Below are positions 11,649-22,880 of a stretch of 64,000 bases of DNA, one piece after another. Location: positions 3,605,217 to 3,669,216 of the forward strand of contig CM053266.1 in the NCBI GenBank assembly GCA_028583415.1, in the 5' to 3' direction. The DNA is from Protea cynaroides (taxonomy: Eukaryota > Streptophyta > Magnoliopsida > Proteales > Proteaceae). The position numbers and the translations under genes are program-made. How positions within the stretch are numbered: the first letter of the stretch is position 1; every line of letters starts with the position of its first letter. The notes beneath the pieces are model-generated. The model ran no database searches and was not told the origin of the DNA. It saw only the letters and a list, made by a program, of their open reading frames with translations.

Positions 11649-11656
11649 TTTAAATA
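11649..11656 (-). promoter_or_regulatory. TATA-like box of the A 5' LTR
   Basis: TATTTAAA on the minus strand, followed by GGACGTTCC and a purine-rich leader. The equivalents in other LTRs are TATAAATA (D, E 3', F) and TATATAAA (C, C2), at the same place relative to GGACGTCCC. Confidence 0.65.
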
Positions 11657-12021
11657 GACTAGGAATGTCCTATAATAATCCCATTGAGATTTGGAAAGAA
11701 TCCCAACCGAAAATTAGGAAATTTTCCTAATTTCAGTTTCTTCAGAAATCGAGGGTCGATGGGAGGGTCGATGATCCCGTCGACCCTAGGGTCTTAAGCT
11801 GTCCGACCCTCCCTTAAAAACTGAGGGTCAGACTTTCTGTATAGGGAGGTCCGACCCTGCTTCACTGGGTGTGCGACCCTCCCTCAAAATTAAGTGTTTT
11901 CGGGTCGATTTCGTACCTGGGATCTCGATCTCCTTCATGCCCTTGGTCCATTTGACTCGACCATGATGGGTAAACTTGGTTCACAATGGTAAGACCGGGT
12001 TAAATTGACACGGGTCTTACA

Positions 12022-12875
12022 CACAAGGTATTATGAAATAAAAGATTGGGTCATACCTGTTACCACATTAGGTAATAGGACAATGTCTTCAGCAGTCACC
12101 ACATAAACCTTTCCTTGCTACAGTTGTTTCTTTGGTTTAGGGCAGTCCCATAAATAATACCCTACTTGATCACAGCTAAAGCATTTTACTCCAGCATTTC
12201 CTTGCTTTTGTTGGGATTGAGCTGGCTGGTTAGTCTTGGCAGCAGCATTGAAACCTTAGATACAGAAGGGTTTGAAAGTTTTTATATTCCCTACAATGAA
12301 TGTATTCTCGTTCGGCCTCTTAATGCCCCTGTTTTGAGTAAAATAGCTCTTCCTTTGGCTCAATTCTAGTACCCAAGTAATTTACATAACTTCATTATAT
12401 ATTTTCTTTTTTAGTCCCAATACATGCTCTCAGACACTTCCCCTATGTCCCATGACGAACCTATAGGTTTTGGTATCTTCTTCCTACATGCTAGAGGGAG
12501 CAAAGAAGAAAAGCTCTTCATAACACTGCTGGTAAGCATCGACAGTCATCTATCCTTGATACAGACTCAAAAACTCCTTTTCCATCATATCTCTAAAACT
12601 CCTGGGAAAATACTTCTCGAAGAAGGCTCCTTTGAAGGTAGCCTAGGTCAGCTGGGTGTGCTTGGTCATTAGATAACCTCGAGTAGATTTTCACCAGTGA
12701 TGTGCATTACCTTTCAGCATAAAAGTGGCACATAACACTTTCTCTTAATCATTAATAGTCATTATCATAAAGTTCTTTTCCATCTCATCGATCCAGTGAG
12801 CTTGCCACAAAGGATCCGATGGGTTACCCATGAACTCCTTTGGTTTCATCTTGAGAAAACGCTTGATCAGCCCAG
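12022..12875 (-). pseudogene. Element B gag, C-terminal part
   Basis: Minus-strand gag of B downstream of the G1 insertion. It starts with LIKRFLKMKPKEFMGNPSDP (about 12870-12810) and continues through EEDTKT, the RGIKRPNE block and a degraded zinc knuckle near 12160 that reads CFSCDQVGYYLWDCPKP, with Tyr in place of the zinc-binding His. It ends at the intron donor VVTG|GTATGACC near 12056. Several in-frame stops. Element A interrupts the intron just beyond (12022). The N-terminal part lies at 17396-17914. Confidence 0.8.
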
Positions 12876-13613
12876 TATAAGGACAATGAGAGAGATGATC
12901 CTCCTTAGGATAAAATGTATCAATGAAGATCAATTTTTTGTTGGAGTCGCCACCTAGATTAAGGTCTAGGACCTTTAAAAAATGTAATCTCACCCTGAGG
13001 TAAGACTTCTAATGACTCATGACCCAATGTATCAGTTCTTTGGTCCGCAAGAGATCGGGTAAGTATTCAAAGTACGGTTATGGGAAGGTGTTAGGCACCC
13101 AAACCATCCGATCAAGATAGGCCTCTTATACTTTCCTTAGACTCCAATTTTGACTGTGCTTGATCAACTGGATGACTATGGTTAATGGGGGATGTCCTAA
13201 ACCAAGTTGCTGAGTTCTTCTAACCTAAGGTCCAGACAATCATGTTTCGAAGGAAATAAATAAGCAATATTGTATAGTGAACCGACCTAATATGGTTCGG
13301 TCTTAGACTGAATCTAAGACATCCATCTCAAACTGCCTACTTATTCCATCCTGAAAATCAAGTCCTGTTCGAAAATGGGCTTTGTGATTAAAGATTATGG
13401 AAGTGGTTTATGCATGTGCTTCAATTAGATTATTTGTGTAAGTTGATGTTTATGCTGGATAGATGGTTGATGGGTGGCTTTGTACCTTATATAGGGAGTC
13501 CCAAATTGCCTACATATTCTAGGGATTGCCCTAGAAATCAGGTACGACGTAGTTCTAAAGGGTTGTGATGGTTGGATTGGGGGATATATCAACCCAAACT
13601 CCTTTTAATTTTA

Positions 13614-13945
13614 GGTTTACCGGTTGCCTATCCCTACATTCATCACTTAGGTTTTTCAGGTTGCCTATCCCTATATTCATCATTTAGGTTTATCGGGTTG
13701 CCTATCCCTATAATTTCATCTCGTAGGTCTATCGGGTTGCCTATCCCTATAATTTTATCTCTTAGGTTTATCGGGTTTCCTATCCCTACAATTTCATCTC
13801 TTAGGTTTATCAAGTTGCCTATCCCTACAAATTCATCTCTTAGGTTTATCGGGTTGTCTATCCCTACAATCAATATGTTCAGGATTTCTAGGGTGTCATG
13901 TCCCTTTTGTTCAACTCTTCAGGTTTTTTAGGGTATCCTGCCCCC
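13614..13945. repeat. 39-bp minisatellite in G1
   Basis: Seven to nine tandem units of about 39 bp, each carrying GGTTTATCGGGTTGCC followed by TATCCCTA. The later units read TAGGGTATCCTGCCCC and TTTTAGGGTTTTC. Units vary by point changes. It occupies the same place as the 39-bp array in G2, whose unit sequence is different. Confidence 0.85.
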
Positions 13946-14139
13946 TTTGTTGACTCTTTTCATTTTAGGGTTTTCACTTTCCCTATATGGTTTGTACTTA
14001 AGATTTATGCAATTGTATCTCCTAACATAGCAATATGTATCAGGTAAGCATCCAAATATGGCAATATGTCCAATATAGCATGTGAGCAATCCAAATATAG
14101 CAGTAAGCATGTGAGAGCATTAATCAAGCATCGATCATC

Positions 14140-14800
14140 AACAATGTGACCAAGATCATATTTATTCGACCACTCAAACTTGATCTAATCGATCATCATT
14201 AATGTGATCAAGATCATATTTGATCGATGATTCAGATTTAAATAAAACATTCATGAGGTTAATCCAACCATTTAAATTCAATTAAATCACTTAAAAAGGT
14301 AATCCAAAGGTTCAAATCACTCAAGATGGAAATCCAACCATTCAAATTCAATTAAATCACTCAAAAAGGTAAGCCAATGGTTCAAATCACTCAAGATGGT
14401 AATCCAACCGTTCAGATTCATTTAAAATCAATCCTGATGAAAAACCAATGGTTTGGATCACTCAAAATCATAATCTAACGGTTTAAAATCAAATTTACCA
14501 TCCAATGGTCCATATTCAAATCACCCAAAAGAATCCAAGATCAATGGCCATATTTTAATCATATTAAATCCAAAGATCAGATGGCTATAATTATCAATCA
14601 TCACATAATTCAATCCATGGCCAAAATTTGTCATCATCATATAATTAAACCAATGGCAAAATTATCATCATCATATACATGGATCAATTGCCAAGATTAA
14701 CATCATCACATATAGATCAATGGCCAAATCAAATTAGTCATCACATAATCTAATTTCATGATAATTATCAATCAATGGCTCCAATTTAATGAGGCAAATC
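14140..14800. repeat. Degenerate A/T-rich short-period repeats in G1
   Basis: Loose repetition of phrases such as ATCCAACCATTCAAATTC, AATCACTCAA and ATCAATGGCC. G2 has a comparable stretch around 23090-23600 (ATCAATGG..., CATCACAT...). No coding potential seen. Confidence 0.6.
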
Positions 14801-15849
14801 AGGATTATGATGGGGTGCTGATCAAAGGGTATGACACAGTGGTACAGATCAGATCAATGGTCATGGTTGGATCAAAGGCTATGGCAAATCAAAGGATTGT
14901 TATTGGATCAACGGTGAAGAAGGGGTGAAGGCAAAGCTGTAGGGTAGCAAGGTGTAGCAGAATAGAGTTGCAAACGATGAGGGGGATTTGGTGACGTTGC
15001 AAGTGAAGTGGGCTGGAAGGGAATCATGGTTCAGGTAGGTTGATGGTACTACAGTAAGGTGTGTTGTGTTGGAGTGTGCTGGAGTGATGAGTGAAGTTGC
15101 TGCAGGTGTTCGGTGGGATCTGGGGTTTTGAACTGCAGGTGATGGATTTGGTTATTACAGGTGATGATAAGTAGAACGGTATGAAGGCAAGGTCAATCGT
15201 GAGTTGAAGTTGCAAGATAAGGTGATTATCAAGATGTTGGGTTTCAGGAGGTGTGATGAGGGAATATCGTAAAAGGTTGGGTGGAGGGTGATTATGGGTT
15301 TAATGGTAACAGGTGATCTGGTTTTGGTATGCTGTGAGCAGGGATGTAAGGTGGCAGGAGGTTGATGGGTGTATTGGTGTTGATAGATGGCGAGGGTGAA
15401 GATGGTCTAGAGGTGCACTGAAACTGGAAGTATTGGGGGGTGAGGCAATGCATGGAGGCTGGAGGTTTTGCAGGGAAATGTAGCAGCAGGTGGCTACCTG
15501 GGTTGAGGATTTGGTGATGTTCTGGTAGGCTGCAGGTTGGTTAATCAGTGCATGGCTGGACAGGTGTGAAGGGAATTGTGTTCGGTTGGGAAATCAATGG
15601 GGGTAATGGGATTAAGGTAGTGCAGCAGGTTTGATAGGGTATTGCACAGGTTGGTGGAGATCAATGGTGGTCTAGGTTGTAGAAGTCGGTTCTGGTATTT
15701 GGTTATGGCAATAGCTGATTGGATGAACAAGATTCACGGATAGGTATATGGCAGCAGAAAAAAATAACAAAAAAACACAAGAGGGTCGGTGGGGTTTACC
15801 TCGGTTTGCAGATCAGCGATCACAGCAGCAAGTATGGCCCTCCGCTTCT

Positions 15850-15904
15850 CCTCTTCTTCTTCTTCTTCTTCTTCTTCTTCTTCTTCTTCTTCTTCTTCTT
15901 CTTC
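15850..15904. repeat. (CTT)n microsatellite
   Basis: About 18 uninterrupted CTT units inside a longer pyrimidine-rich tract (15840-16440). That tract gives long but spurious Ser/Phe/Leu frames. Confidence 0.95.
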
Positions 15905-16550
15905 TCGACTACTGCTCCCTTCTTCTCAAGTCTCTCTCTTTCTTTGAGTTTTTTCGATTTCAGTTCCTCTCTAGTTCCCTTTTCTTCCTCTCGGTTCACT
16001 CTCCCTCCCTTTTGCTCTCGATCTGATCGTCCTCCCCTCTTCTTCTCTCTTGATTTTTTCCTCTTCCTCCCTCTCTCTCTCTCTCCCGACCCTTCGAGAA
16101 GGTCACCCTTTTTTTTCTATTCTCCTTCTCCTCGGGTTTTTCTTCCATTCTGGATCTCTCTCATCGGATCCTCTCTTCTCTCAATCTCTCCCCCCCCAAA
16201 ATCTTTTTCCTCTCTTCATTCCATATCTCTATCTCCTAAAGCCTCTTCTCTCTCTCTCTTGAATTTCCATTTATTTTCTTTCTTTATTTTTTTCCTTTCC
16301 ATTCTTCCTATCCCCAACTTTCTTTCCTAATCCTTCTCTCGGATGGCCGAACTCTTTCCTTTTCTTTATTTTTTTCCAATCTTTACCCGATTCTCCTCTT
16401 TCCTCCATCTTCTTCTCGGTATCTTCTTTCTATATTATTTTCTTCCTCTTCTGCTTCTTTCTTAATGGGATCCCATGGCCAGCACACACACATCCCACAT
16501 ATAAATAAATATTATTTACATATATGCATAATCATATAATATATAATATG

Positions 16551-16552
<2 letters not shown>

Positions 16553-16645
<93 letters not shown>
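16553..16645. repeat. (TA)n microsatellite in G1
   Basis: More than 40 TA dinucleotides. G2 has a shorter (TA)n at the matching position. Confidence 0.95.
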
Positions 16646-16648
<3 letters not shown>

Positions 16649-17395
16649 GCACATGGGTTGTACCAATTCGATTTGGGCTGGTCTGGATGGATTGAGCTAG
16701 ACTGGATTGACTAAGTTGGGGCTAAGATTGGCTTTTCTCTCTCTATCATTTTATGATTCCATTATGATTGTAATTCCTTACGAGATTCTCTGGTGATCCC
16801 TGTCTCAAATATTCCACATCCACACTATAAAGAATAAAAATAGAACACACTGGAACTAGAATCAACTGGTTTGGATGTGGGGTGACCAAAATATGAATTT
16901 CTAAAGATTAAATTGTCATTTCGGTTCGTAATTTTGAATGGGACCCTTCGGAGACCTCTGTCCCAAATTTTCCACATCTACTTTGCAGAGCACCAAAAAA
17001 GAGAAATAATGGCACTTGAATCATCTAATTTGGACGCCGGATGAACAAGATATGAAGAGATGAAGTTTGAATTATCAAACTTACGATAATTTGCATGCAA
17101 GCCCCTGGACATTTATTATGGTTTTCCAAAAATATCCTTATTCTTATCTCTAGACTAAAATTGTCGTATCTCCTTCATTTTACATCAGAATTGAGCGATT
17201 CTGGTCTCATTTCGAAGGTAAATCCAAGACCTACCCATCCATACAGATTGCAACCCATGACCTTGCTATGGGACCCACTTAAAATTGTCTCAAAGCAGTA
17301 ACCAAATCCAAACTTTGAATTTGGACTCACAAACATGCCCTTTGGGTTTAGTTAGACTTTTGCATGCTGGGGATGGTAAAAATGGGGTGCTTACA

Positions 17396-17914
17396 CCTAG
17401 AGTGGTCCAGCTGATTCTGTGTATAGGCTCCACCCATGGGCGATTGGTACTGATAGTTACCTTGGTTATATCCACCTTGCAGTGCTTCAGGATTCAGCAC
17501 TTGAGCTTATACTACTGGGGTTTGAGGTGCTTAGGGTACCATGTTGTTCATAGCAGAGGCTTGGGGCATAGTATTGCTACCACTGGGTACGGTACTGGTT
17601 TGCCCTACAGGTATAGGTGTTGCATTTGCAGCTGGGGGAGCAATTCCCATAGCAGCTTGCATGTTCACTTGCATTTGATGTAACTGCTATACTTGTTTTA
17701 CCAAGTTCATAACAACTGTGGCCAAATCCATTGGTGGTGCTGGCAAATTTGTTGGGTTGGCCTGATTAATGACTCCTGGTGGTGCTACATTCTGGTGCTC
17801 CAGGTTTTCCTCTTGTTCCTCAGGGTTTTCATTGGCATTCACCTCCACAGGTGGTGGTGGAGGTGGGCTTGGGTTACGTCCTCTTTGGATTCCTCTACGC
17901 CCAGTCATTTCCTA
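17396..17914 (-). pseudogene. Element B gag, N-terminal part
   Basis: Minus-strand start of B gag: MTGRRGIQRGRN, then a proline run and an acidic ENPEEQEENLEHQN, then NPTNLPAPPMDLATVV, which matches NPTNLPPPPLELATVV of A and NLPAPPIELATAM of C2. Stops follow MNLVKQV and occur in the Gln/Ala-rich part. It ends at QLDHSR, where solo LTR G1 interrupts, and the frame resumes at 12875 with LIKRF. Confidence 0.8.
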
Positions 17915-18203
17915 CTATCAACTGAGGTGATGTCTAAAAAGTCAAGGAAATATGTGAGACAAGTACAATATACAATGATCTCATGTTAGTCTCACAAGAA
18001 ACGAAGCAAATTTCAAATTTCAGTCATTCTAACATTACAGTGCATTTCCAATCGTGTGGCCGATAAGTGTGGTCACACTATATGTGACCACAGGGTTGCG
18101 ACCATACGAACCCTGGCAGCTTACTGAGAGCCTGTGCTTGATCGTGTGGTCACACTATATTCGACCATAGGATTGTGACTACACGAACCCTGGTAGCTCA
18201 CCG
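17915..18203. other. Element B leader with a tandem duplication
   Basis: From about 18050 to 18220 a segment of roughly 90-95 bp occurs twice: GATCGTGTGGTCACACTATA..., CGAACCCTGG(C/T)AGCT, GAGAGCCTATG. It is built of the GACCATAGG / GGTCACAC type motifs seen in the leader of C and C2. The N-terminal part of the antisense gene and its intron are missing here; the coding remnant starts directly after this repeat. The part at 17915-18050 shows nothing I recognise. Confidence 0.65.
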
Positions 18204-18930
18204 AGAGCCTATGGTCGATCGTGTCAACCTAGCCAGTCTAGCCCTATTTTATGCGGAGAGGGCGTTTGGTGATATGGACTAGCTCTCCATGATTTTATAT
18301 GAGGGTTGCACCAGTCCAGAGTTGGTAAAGCAGTTCTAATGTAATTTATAAGTGGAGGGTGATCCAGAGGACGTGGGTAAGGATAGAGAGCTTCAGATCA
18401 CCAGCTTAGTGAAAGGTGTACCCATCTCGTTCAATTGTCATGAGTTGGTTGACCTCCTGGGCATTTCCAACGACAATCCATTAGTCTATTGCACACCGAA
18501 AAGAGCCCCAATTCTTATCAGTGAGGATGCGTGCAGAGGTGTGCAATCAGCTTCTTCGAGACGACCTGTAAGACCTGTATCGAACTAACCGGTCTTACCA
18601 CCTTGTATCAGGTCTACCTATCATGGTCGAGCCAAATGGACCAAGTGTGTGAAGGAAATAACGAAACCAGGTATTAAACTGACCCAAAAATAGAAAAATA
18701 GAGGGCCGGGTCGCATACCCAGATAGGCAGGGTCGACCCCCCCTAACTAAGAAGTCAGACCCATGATATTTTAACTGGGGGTTGGACAATTTAGAACTGA
18801 GGGTCGACGGGATCTCCGACCCCCTCATCGACCCCCTCTTTGCCGACAGAAACCGTAAATAGAAAACTTTTTAAATTTCAATGGGATTCCTTCCTAATCT
18901 CAATGGGACTTATTTTGGGAGATTCTACTC

Positions 18931-18938
18931 TATAAATA
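18931..18938 (+). promoter_or_regulatory. TATA box of solo LTR D
   Basis: TATAAATA followed by GGATGTCCC, at the position shared by all LTRs of this lineage. Confidence 0.65.
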
Positions 18939-20490
18939 GGATGTCCCTAAGCCTCTTTCACTCCTTTTGAAATCCTAATTGAAAGTGAGAGAAAGAGAAG
19001 AGAAGGAGAAGAGAAGGAAAGTTGGAGAAAAAGACTAAAGTGAAGAATTCAGAGAAACCTCTGAATCTCTGCAAAACCTAAGGTATGGGCACGTTTCCAT
19101 TGATGATTTAAGACCTTAGAATAGTTCATGAAGAGGGTATGGTCTAGGAAAAACCCAAATCATACATCCATGGGAGGATTTCAATGAAATCCATGGAGGA
19201 AATCATGGTAGGCAAAGTAAAGAAGAAACCTAAAGTTTTAAGCCATAGAACAAGCATATAATGGATTGTGGAAGTAAGCCATAGGACCCAAACATGAAAG
19301 AATGGACTGTATAATGAAATTCTCAACTCAAACCATGGGGGGTTGCACGTGGGGTCGATTGGAAATTGACCCTACCAGACCACAGGATCGACCCCCAGCA
19401 TTCGAGAAGTCCAAGAATGGGGTGGTCGCACCCAGGGTCGATGGAACATCCGACCGTGGCATCGACCCTACCTGGGGGTCGCAGTAAACTGCTACCCTAC
19501 CTGTGACCCACCCTGCGACCCTCGCTTAACAGTAAGTCTAAAATTGCCGGAATGACTTCTAACTAAAATCTATTGACTTGTTAGGTGTTCCTATTGATAT
19601 AAAAGTGATTCTTAAAGCTTAAAAGAGGATATACACTCAAGCAAAGGTGAGGGAACAAGACCTAAACTAATTGGCTAATAATAAACTATTTTTTATTTTC
19701 TTGAGTCCAATGCCATGACTGATTCTATGCGTGTATGCTTGTAATGTGCATTCAACATGTCATCCAATATTCCTTCTATTAATGTTCATGCATATTTAAT
19801 TCTATTTTATTTATAACATGATGATGATGATGATGCTAGGAATAGACATGTGAATGTTTGTGTGTGGTTAGTGTACTTGATGCGAGTGGGGCATCAGGGG
19901 AGGTGTTATGCGGTGTTTGATCTGGGCACTTTAGCTCTATCTCTACTTAAGTCTTGTCCACTCACATCGTCGTATCACCATTACCTTAGCAGAACTATTA
20001 CATCGTAGGGCATTAGGGGAGGTGGTCTCGGACAATGTAGTCTTCGACTCTGCCGGGGGGCCTTAGCTCTATCTCTATGGACGTATTGAGGGATGCTGGG
20101 GTGAGGCCTTGGATACACTATTTGACATTAGGATTGGTTAGTTGCGAGCCCAGTTTGCAAGCCCACGCCAGCAGGGGTTTACGTGGTGGTATGGGTAGGG
20201 TTTCAGGGGAAGTGTTATGCGCTGTTTGATCCGGACACTTTAGCTCTATCTCTATTCCATAGTGAGTGCATGTGGGACGACAATATATGTTAACCTTTGG
20301 ACGGCTTCACACACTCGTGTATAGAGGTGAGGCGGCCACCGAACCTTTCTATAGCACATTGCAAACTTATAAATCAGACCACAAATATGAATTGAATGCA
20401 TGCATATGTTTGTTGCATTGTTTTGTTTGCTCACGGAGCCATGATGTGTGCTCACCCTTTTGACGTCGAATATTTTAGTTGATGATGCAG

Positions 20491-20612
20491 GTACCACTGT
20501 AGAAGATTATATGAATGCTTCTGTGTACGGACACATTGCTGCAATGGAGGCTGAAGACTTAGTGGAGACGCATGACTCCTCATGCGAGTGCAACTCATGC
20601 GTTTTCGAATAG
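20491..20612 (+). other. Conserved 39-codon LTR reading frame (solo LTR D)
   Basis: Intact frame VEDYMNASVYGHIAAM...THDSSCECNSCVFE and stop, behind GATGATGCAG. Against E, most of the differences that are compatible with amino-acid conservation fall at third codon positions. The sequence just upstream carries an indel relative to E, so the frame is not kept there. Confidence 0.55.
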
Positions 20613-21149
20613 ATTTTTATTTGAATTATTAAGGAAATATAATTGATATTTTATTTACTTATGTCTTGGTTGATATAACTGTGAGGACAAAGATGGAAAA
20701 TCTTTTGAAGTCGCCACCTAGATTTAGGTCTAGGACCTTAGAAATGTGAAATCTCACCCCAAGGTAAGACTTCGATTGACTCATGACTCTTAGATTGGAT
20801 TTCTGGTCCATCAGAGATTGGGTAAGCGTCAGGTTACGGTTATGGGAAGGGGTTAGGCACCCAAACCGCCCGATCGAAATCGGTCTCCTATACCTTTCCT
20901 ATGCTAGACTCTATTTGTTAAACCAAACCAAACCAAGTGGTTTGATATCATTGAACTGAATCTGTATCCATCAGATTGCCTACGTATCATGGAATTATTC
21001 TAAAAATCAGGTTCACCATCGTAGTTCAGGTGTGATTAAAGTTTATGGATGTGATTTATGCTTGTGTATGATTAAGTTCATTGTTCAAGTTGAAATTTAT
21101 GCTTGAAAGGTTGAGAAAACCCTATGGGTTAGGATCTAGATAGTCCAAG

Positions 21150-21900
21150 TAGAATGATAGATAGTCCTAGTGGATCTGAGGATAACCCTATTTGGGTTGA
21201 AATATGGATAACCCATTCTGGGTTGGAATGTGGATAACCCTATGTGGGTCAAAATGTGGATAAATATCCTAGTGGATCTATGGATAGTCCAAGTGGACTA
21301 AGGTTTGGATCCGAATTTAGGTTTCTCCCAAATGGCCTACGTATCCTAGGGTTTGACCTAGGAATCAGAATCCACGTAGTTCGAAATTGGGTTGAAATGG
21401 ATGGGTATCCTAGTGGATCCATGGGTAGTCCAAGTGGACTAAGGTGTGGATCCTAATTTGGGTTTCTCCCAAATAGCCTACGTATCCTAAGGTTTGCCGT
21501 AGGAATCAGAATCCGCATAGTTTGAAGCTGGATATCCCTATTTGGGTCAAAATGTGGGTAAGTATCCTAGTGGATCTATGGATAGTCTGAGTGGACTAAG
21601 GTTTGGATAACTCTTTTTGGGTTAGAATTTGGATAGATATCCTAGTGGATCTATGGATAGTCCGAGTGGACTAAGTTGTGGATCCGAATTTGGGTTTCTC
21701 CCAAATGGCCTACGTATCCTAGGATTTGACCTAGGAATCAGAATCCGCATAGTTCGGGCTTGGGTGAAATGGTTGGATATCCTAGTAGATCTATGGATAG
21801 TCCGAGTGGACTAAATGTGTGGATCCGAATTTGGGTTTCTCCCTAATAGCCTACGTATCCTAGGGTTTGCCCTAGGAATCAGAATCTGCGTAGTTCAAAC
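21150..21900. repeat. Tandem repeat, about 77 and 140-155 bp spacing, in G2
   Basis: Five starts of TATCCTAGTGGATC near 21265, 21405, 21560, 21637 and 21778. Each is followed by GGATAGTCC(A/G)AGTGGACTAA; the longer units add CTCCCAAATGGCCTACGTAT and an AATCAGAATCC(A/G)C phrase. G1 has only one copy of the second half (about 13500-13550), so the array expanded after the two copies diverged. Confidence 0.85.
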
Positions 21901-22379
21901 ATGGATAACCTGTTCTAGGTTAATGATTGAGAACTTATTCTAGGTTTAGGGTTTAGAACCTATTCTAGGTTTAGGATTTACCGAGGGGCAAAATCGTCTT
22001 AAATTACCCTTTTCATCCTGAATTCTAATTTTGGAAGGTTTGGCAAAGCATTTTTCTTTCTTTATTAAGGTTTTTATTATTCCCATTATGCCCTTCCCAA
22101 GAATGTGGGTGCCTAAATGCACGTCCCCACGCCTAGATTGTCTTCTAGAAGTGTGCAGATATGGCAGTTTGACTAGGGTGTTGCATAAATTAAATTATTA
22201 TCAAAATTAAATTATTCATCTAAATATGGCATATAATACATTTATGGAAAGAAATACACATATAGCAAGATTGTGAAAATCTCCCTAATATGGCATGCAC
22301 TGCAAATAAGGCAAGAGCCAATATGGTAAGATCTAATATGTTAATTCTAAGCATGGCAAGACCTAATATGACCATTTTT

Positions 22380-22880
22380 AGGTTTTTCTACCCTAATTGC
22401 TATTTTCTTTCCATTTTAGGGTTTTCAACCCTAATTGTTATTTTCTTTCCATTTTAGGGTTTTCTACCCTAATTGTTATTTTCCTTCCATTTTTAGGGTT
22501 TTCTACCCTAATTGCTATATTTTCAATTTTCAGGGTTTCCTTACCCTAATTACTATTTTCTTTCTATTTTAGGGTTTTCTACCCTAATTGTTATTTTCTT
22601 TTCATTTTAGGGTTCTCTACCCTAATTGTTATTTTCTTTCCATTTTAGGGTTTTCTACCCTAATTGTTATTTTCCTTCCATTTTTAGGGTTTTCTACCCT
22701 AATTGCTATTTTTTCAATTTTCAGGGTTTCCTTACCCTAATTGCTATTTTCTTTCCATTTTAGGGTTTTCTACCCTAATTGTTATTTTCTTTCCATTTTT
22801 AGGGTTTTCTACCCTAATTGCTATATTCTTTCCATTTTTAGGGTTTTCTACCTAATTGCTATTTTTCAATTTTTCTCTTT
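22380..22880. repeat. 39-bp minisatellite with telomere-like hairpin, G2
   Basis: About 13-14 tandem units. Each has TTTAGGGTTTTC, TACCCTAATTG and TTATTTTCTTTCC. TTAGGG and CCCTAA in each unit are inverted around a short loop, so every unit can fold. A second variant reads CAGGGTTTCCTTACCCTAA. Confidence 0.9.

Larger units (their letters stand above)
325..12021 (-). mobile_element. Element A: complete Ty3/gypsy chromovirus with antisense gene
   Basis: This is a full-length element of about 11.7 kb on the minus strand. It has two LTRs (9723-12021 is 5', 325-2346 is 3'), a primer-binding site, antisense gene, gag, protease, reverse transcriptase, RNase H, integrase with chromodomain, and a polypurine tract. 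The flanking duplication CACAA is perfect (320-324 and 12022-12026). It landed inside the gag-protease intron of element B. The LTRs are nearly identical except that the 3' copy lacks about 277 bp, so the insertion is recent. Several frameshifts and stops make it non-functional as it stands. The protein features suggest the Tekay/Del clade; that assignment is inference. Confidence 0.93.
9723..12021 (-). repeat. Element A 5' LTR
   Basis: A 2299-bp LTR. Minus-strand features in order: TGTAAGACCC start at 12021; a motif-rich U3 (TCGACCC cluster about 11745-11885); TATTTAAA box at 11649-11656; a purine-rich GAGAAAGAG leader; a donor-like CTCAG|GTATGG at 11504; a second TCGACCC cluster (about 11125-11250); a CAT microsatellite (10808-10826); four copies of AAAGGTTAACGGTTATTG (10294, 10349, 10401, 10710); the 39-codon block; and the end TGTGACA at 9723. 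Confidence 0.94.
12876..17395. mobile_element. G1: giant solo LTR in element B gag
   Basis: A 4.5-kb non-coding insertion that splits B gag between codons for Arg and Leu. Its ends are TATAAGGACAA (TG decayed to TA) and GGGGTGCTTACA, flanked by CCCAG (12871-12875) and CCTAG (17396-17400), a 5-bp duplication with one change. It matches G2 at both ends: GTCGCCACCTAGATT, AGGTCTAGGACC, GGTTATGGGAAGG near the start, and AAAATGGGGTGCTTACA at the end. It holds no protein frame. Giant LTRs with this GTCGCCACC start recall Ogre/Tat elements, but no internal region is present to confirm that. The strand cannot be set without a primer site. Confidence 0.8.

Noticed and set aside
13572..13931. Repetitive protein-like frames on both strands
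   Set aside because: The repeats are the 39-bp minisatellite (13 codons per unit), open by virtue of the period, and not kept in G2.
15719..16330. A 203-codon open frame rich in Phe, Ser and Leu
   Set aside because: It is a translation of the (CTT)n and pyrimidine-rich tract in giant LTR G1; a similar frame appears in the equivalent tract of G2 (24294-24857). No conserved domain or codon pattern.
12876..17395. Complete long terminal repeat element or host gene inside G1
   Set aside because: No gag, pol, primer-binding site or second LTR copy; the TG-like and CA ends with a 5-bp duplication fit a solo LTR.
22380..22880. Interstitial telomere
   Set aside because: TTTAGGG occurs once per 39-bp unit with an inverted CCCTAA, not as a head-to-tail heptamer array.
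21150..22880. CRISPR-like array of spaced repeats
   Set aside because: Repeats and the sequence between them are both repeated; no unique spacers, no cas genes, and the setting is a plant LTR.
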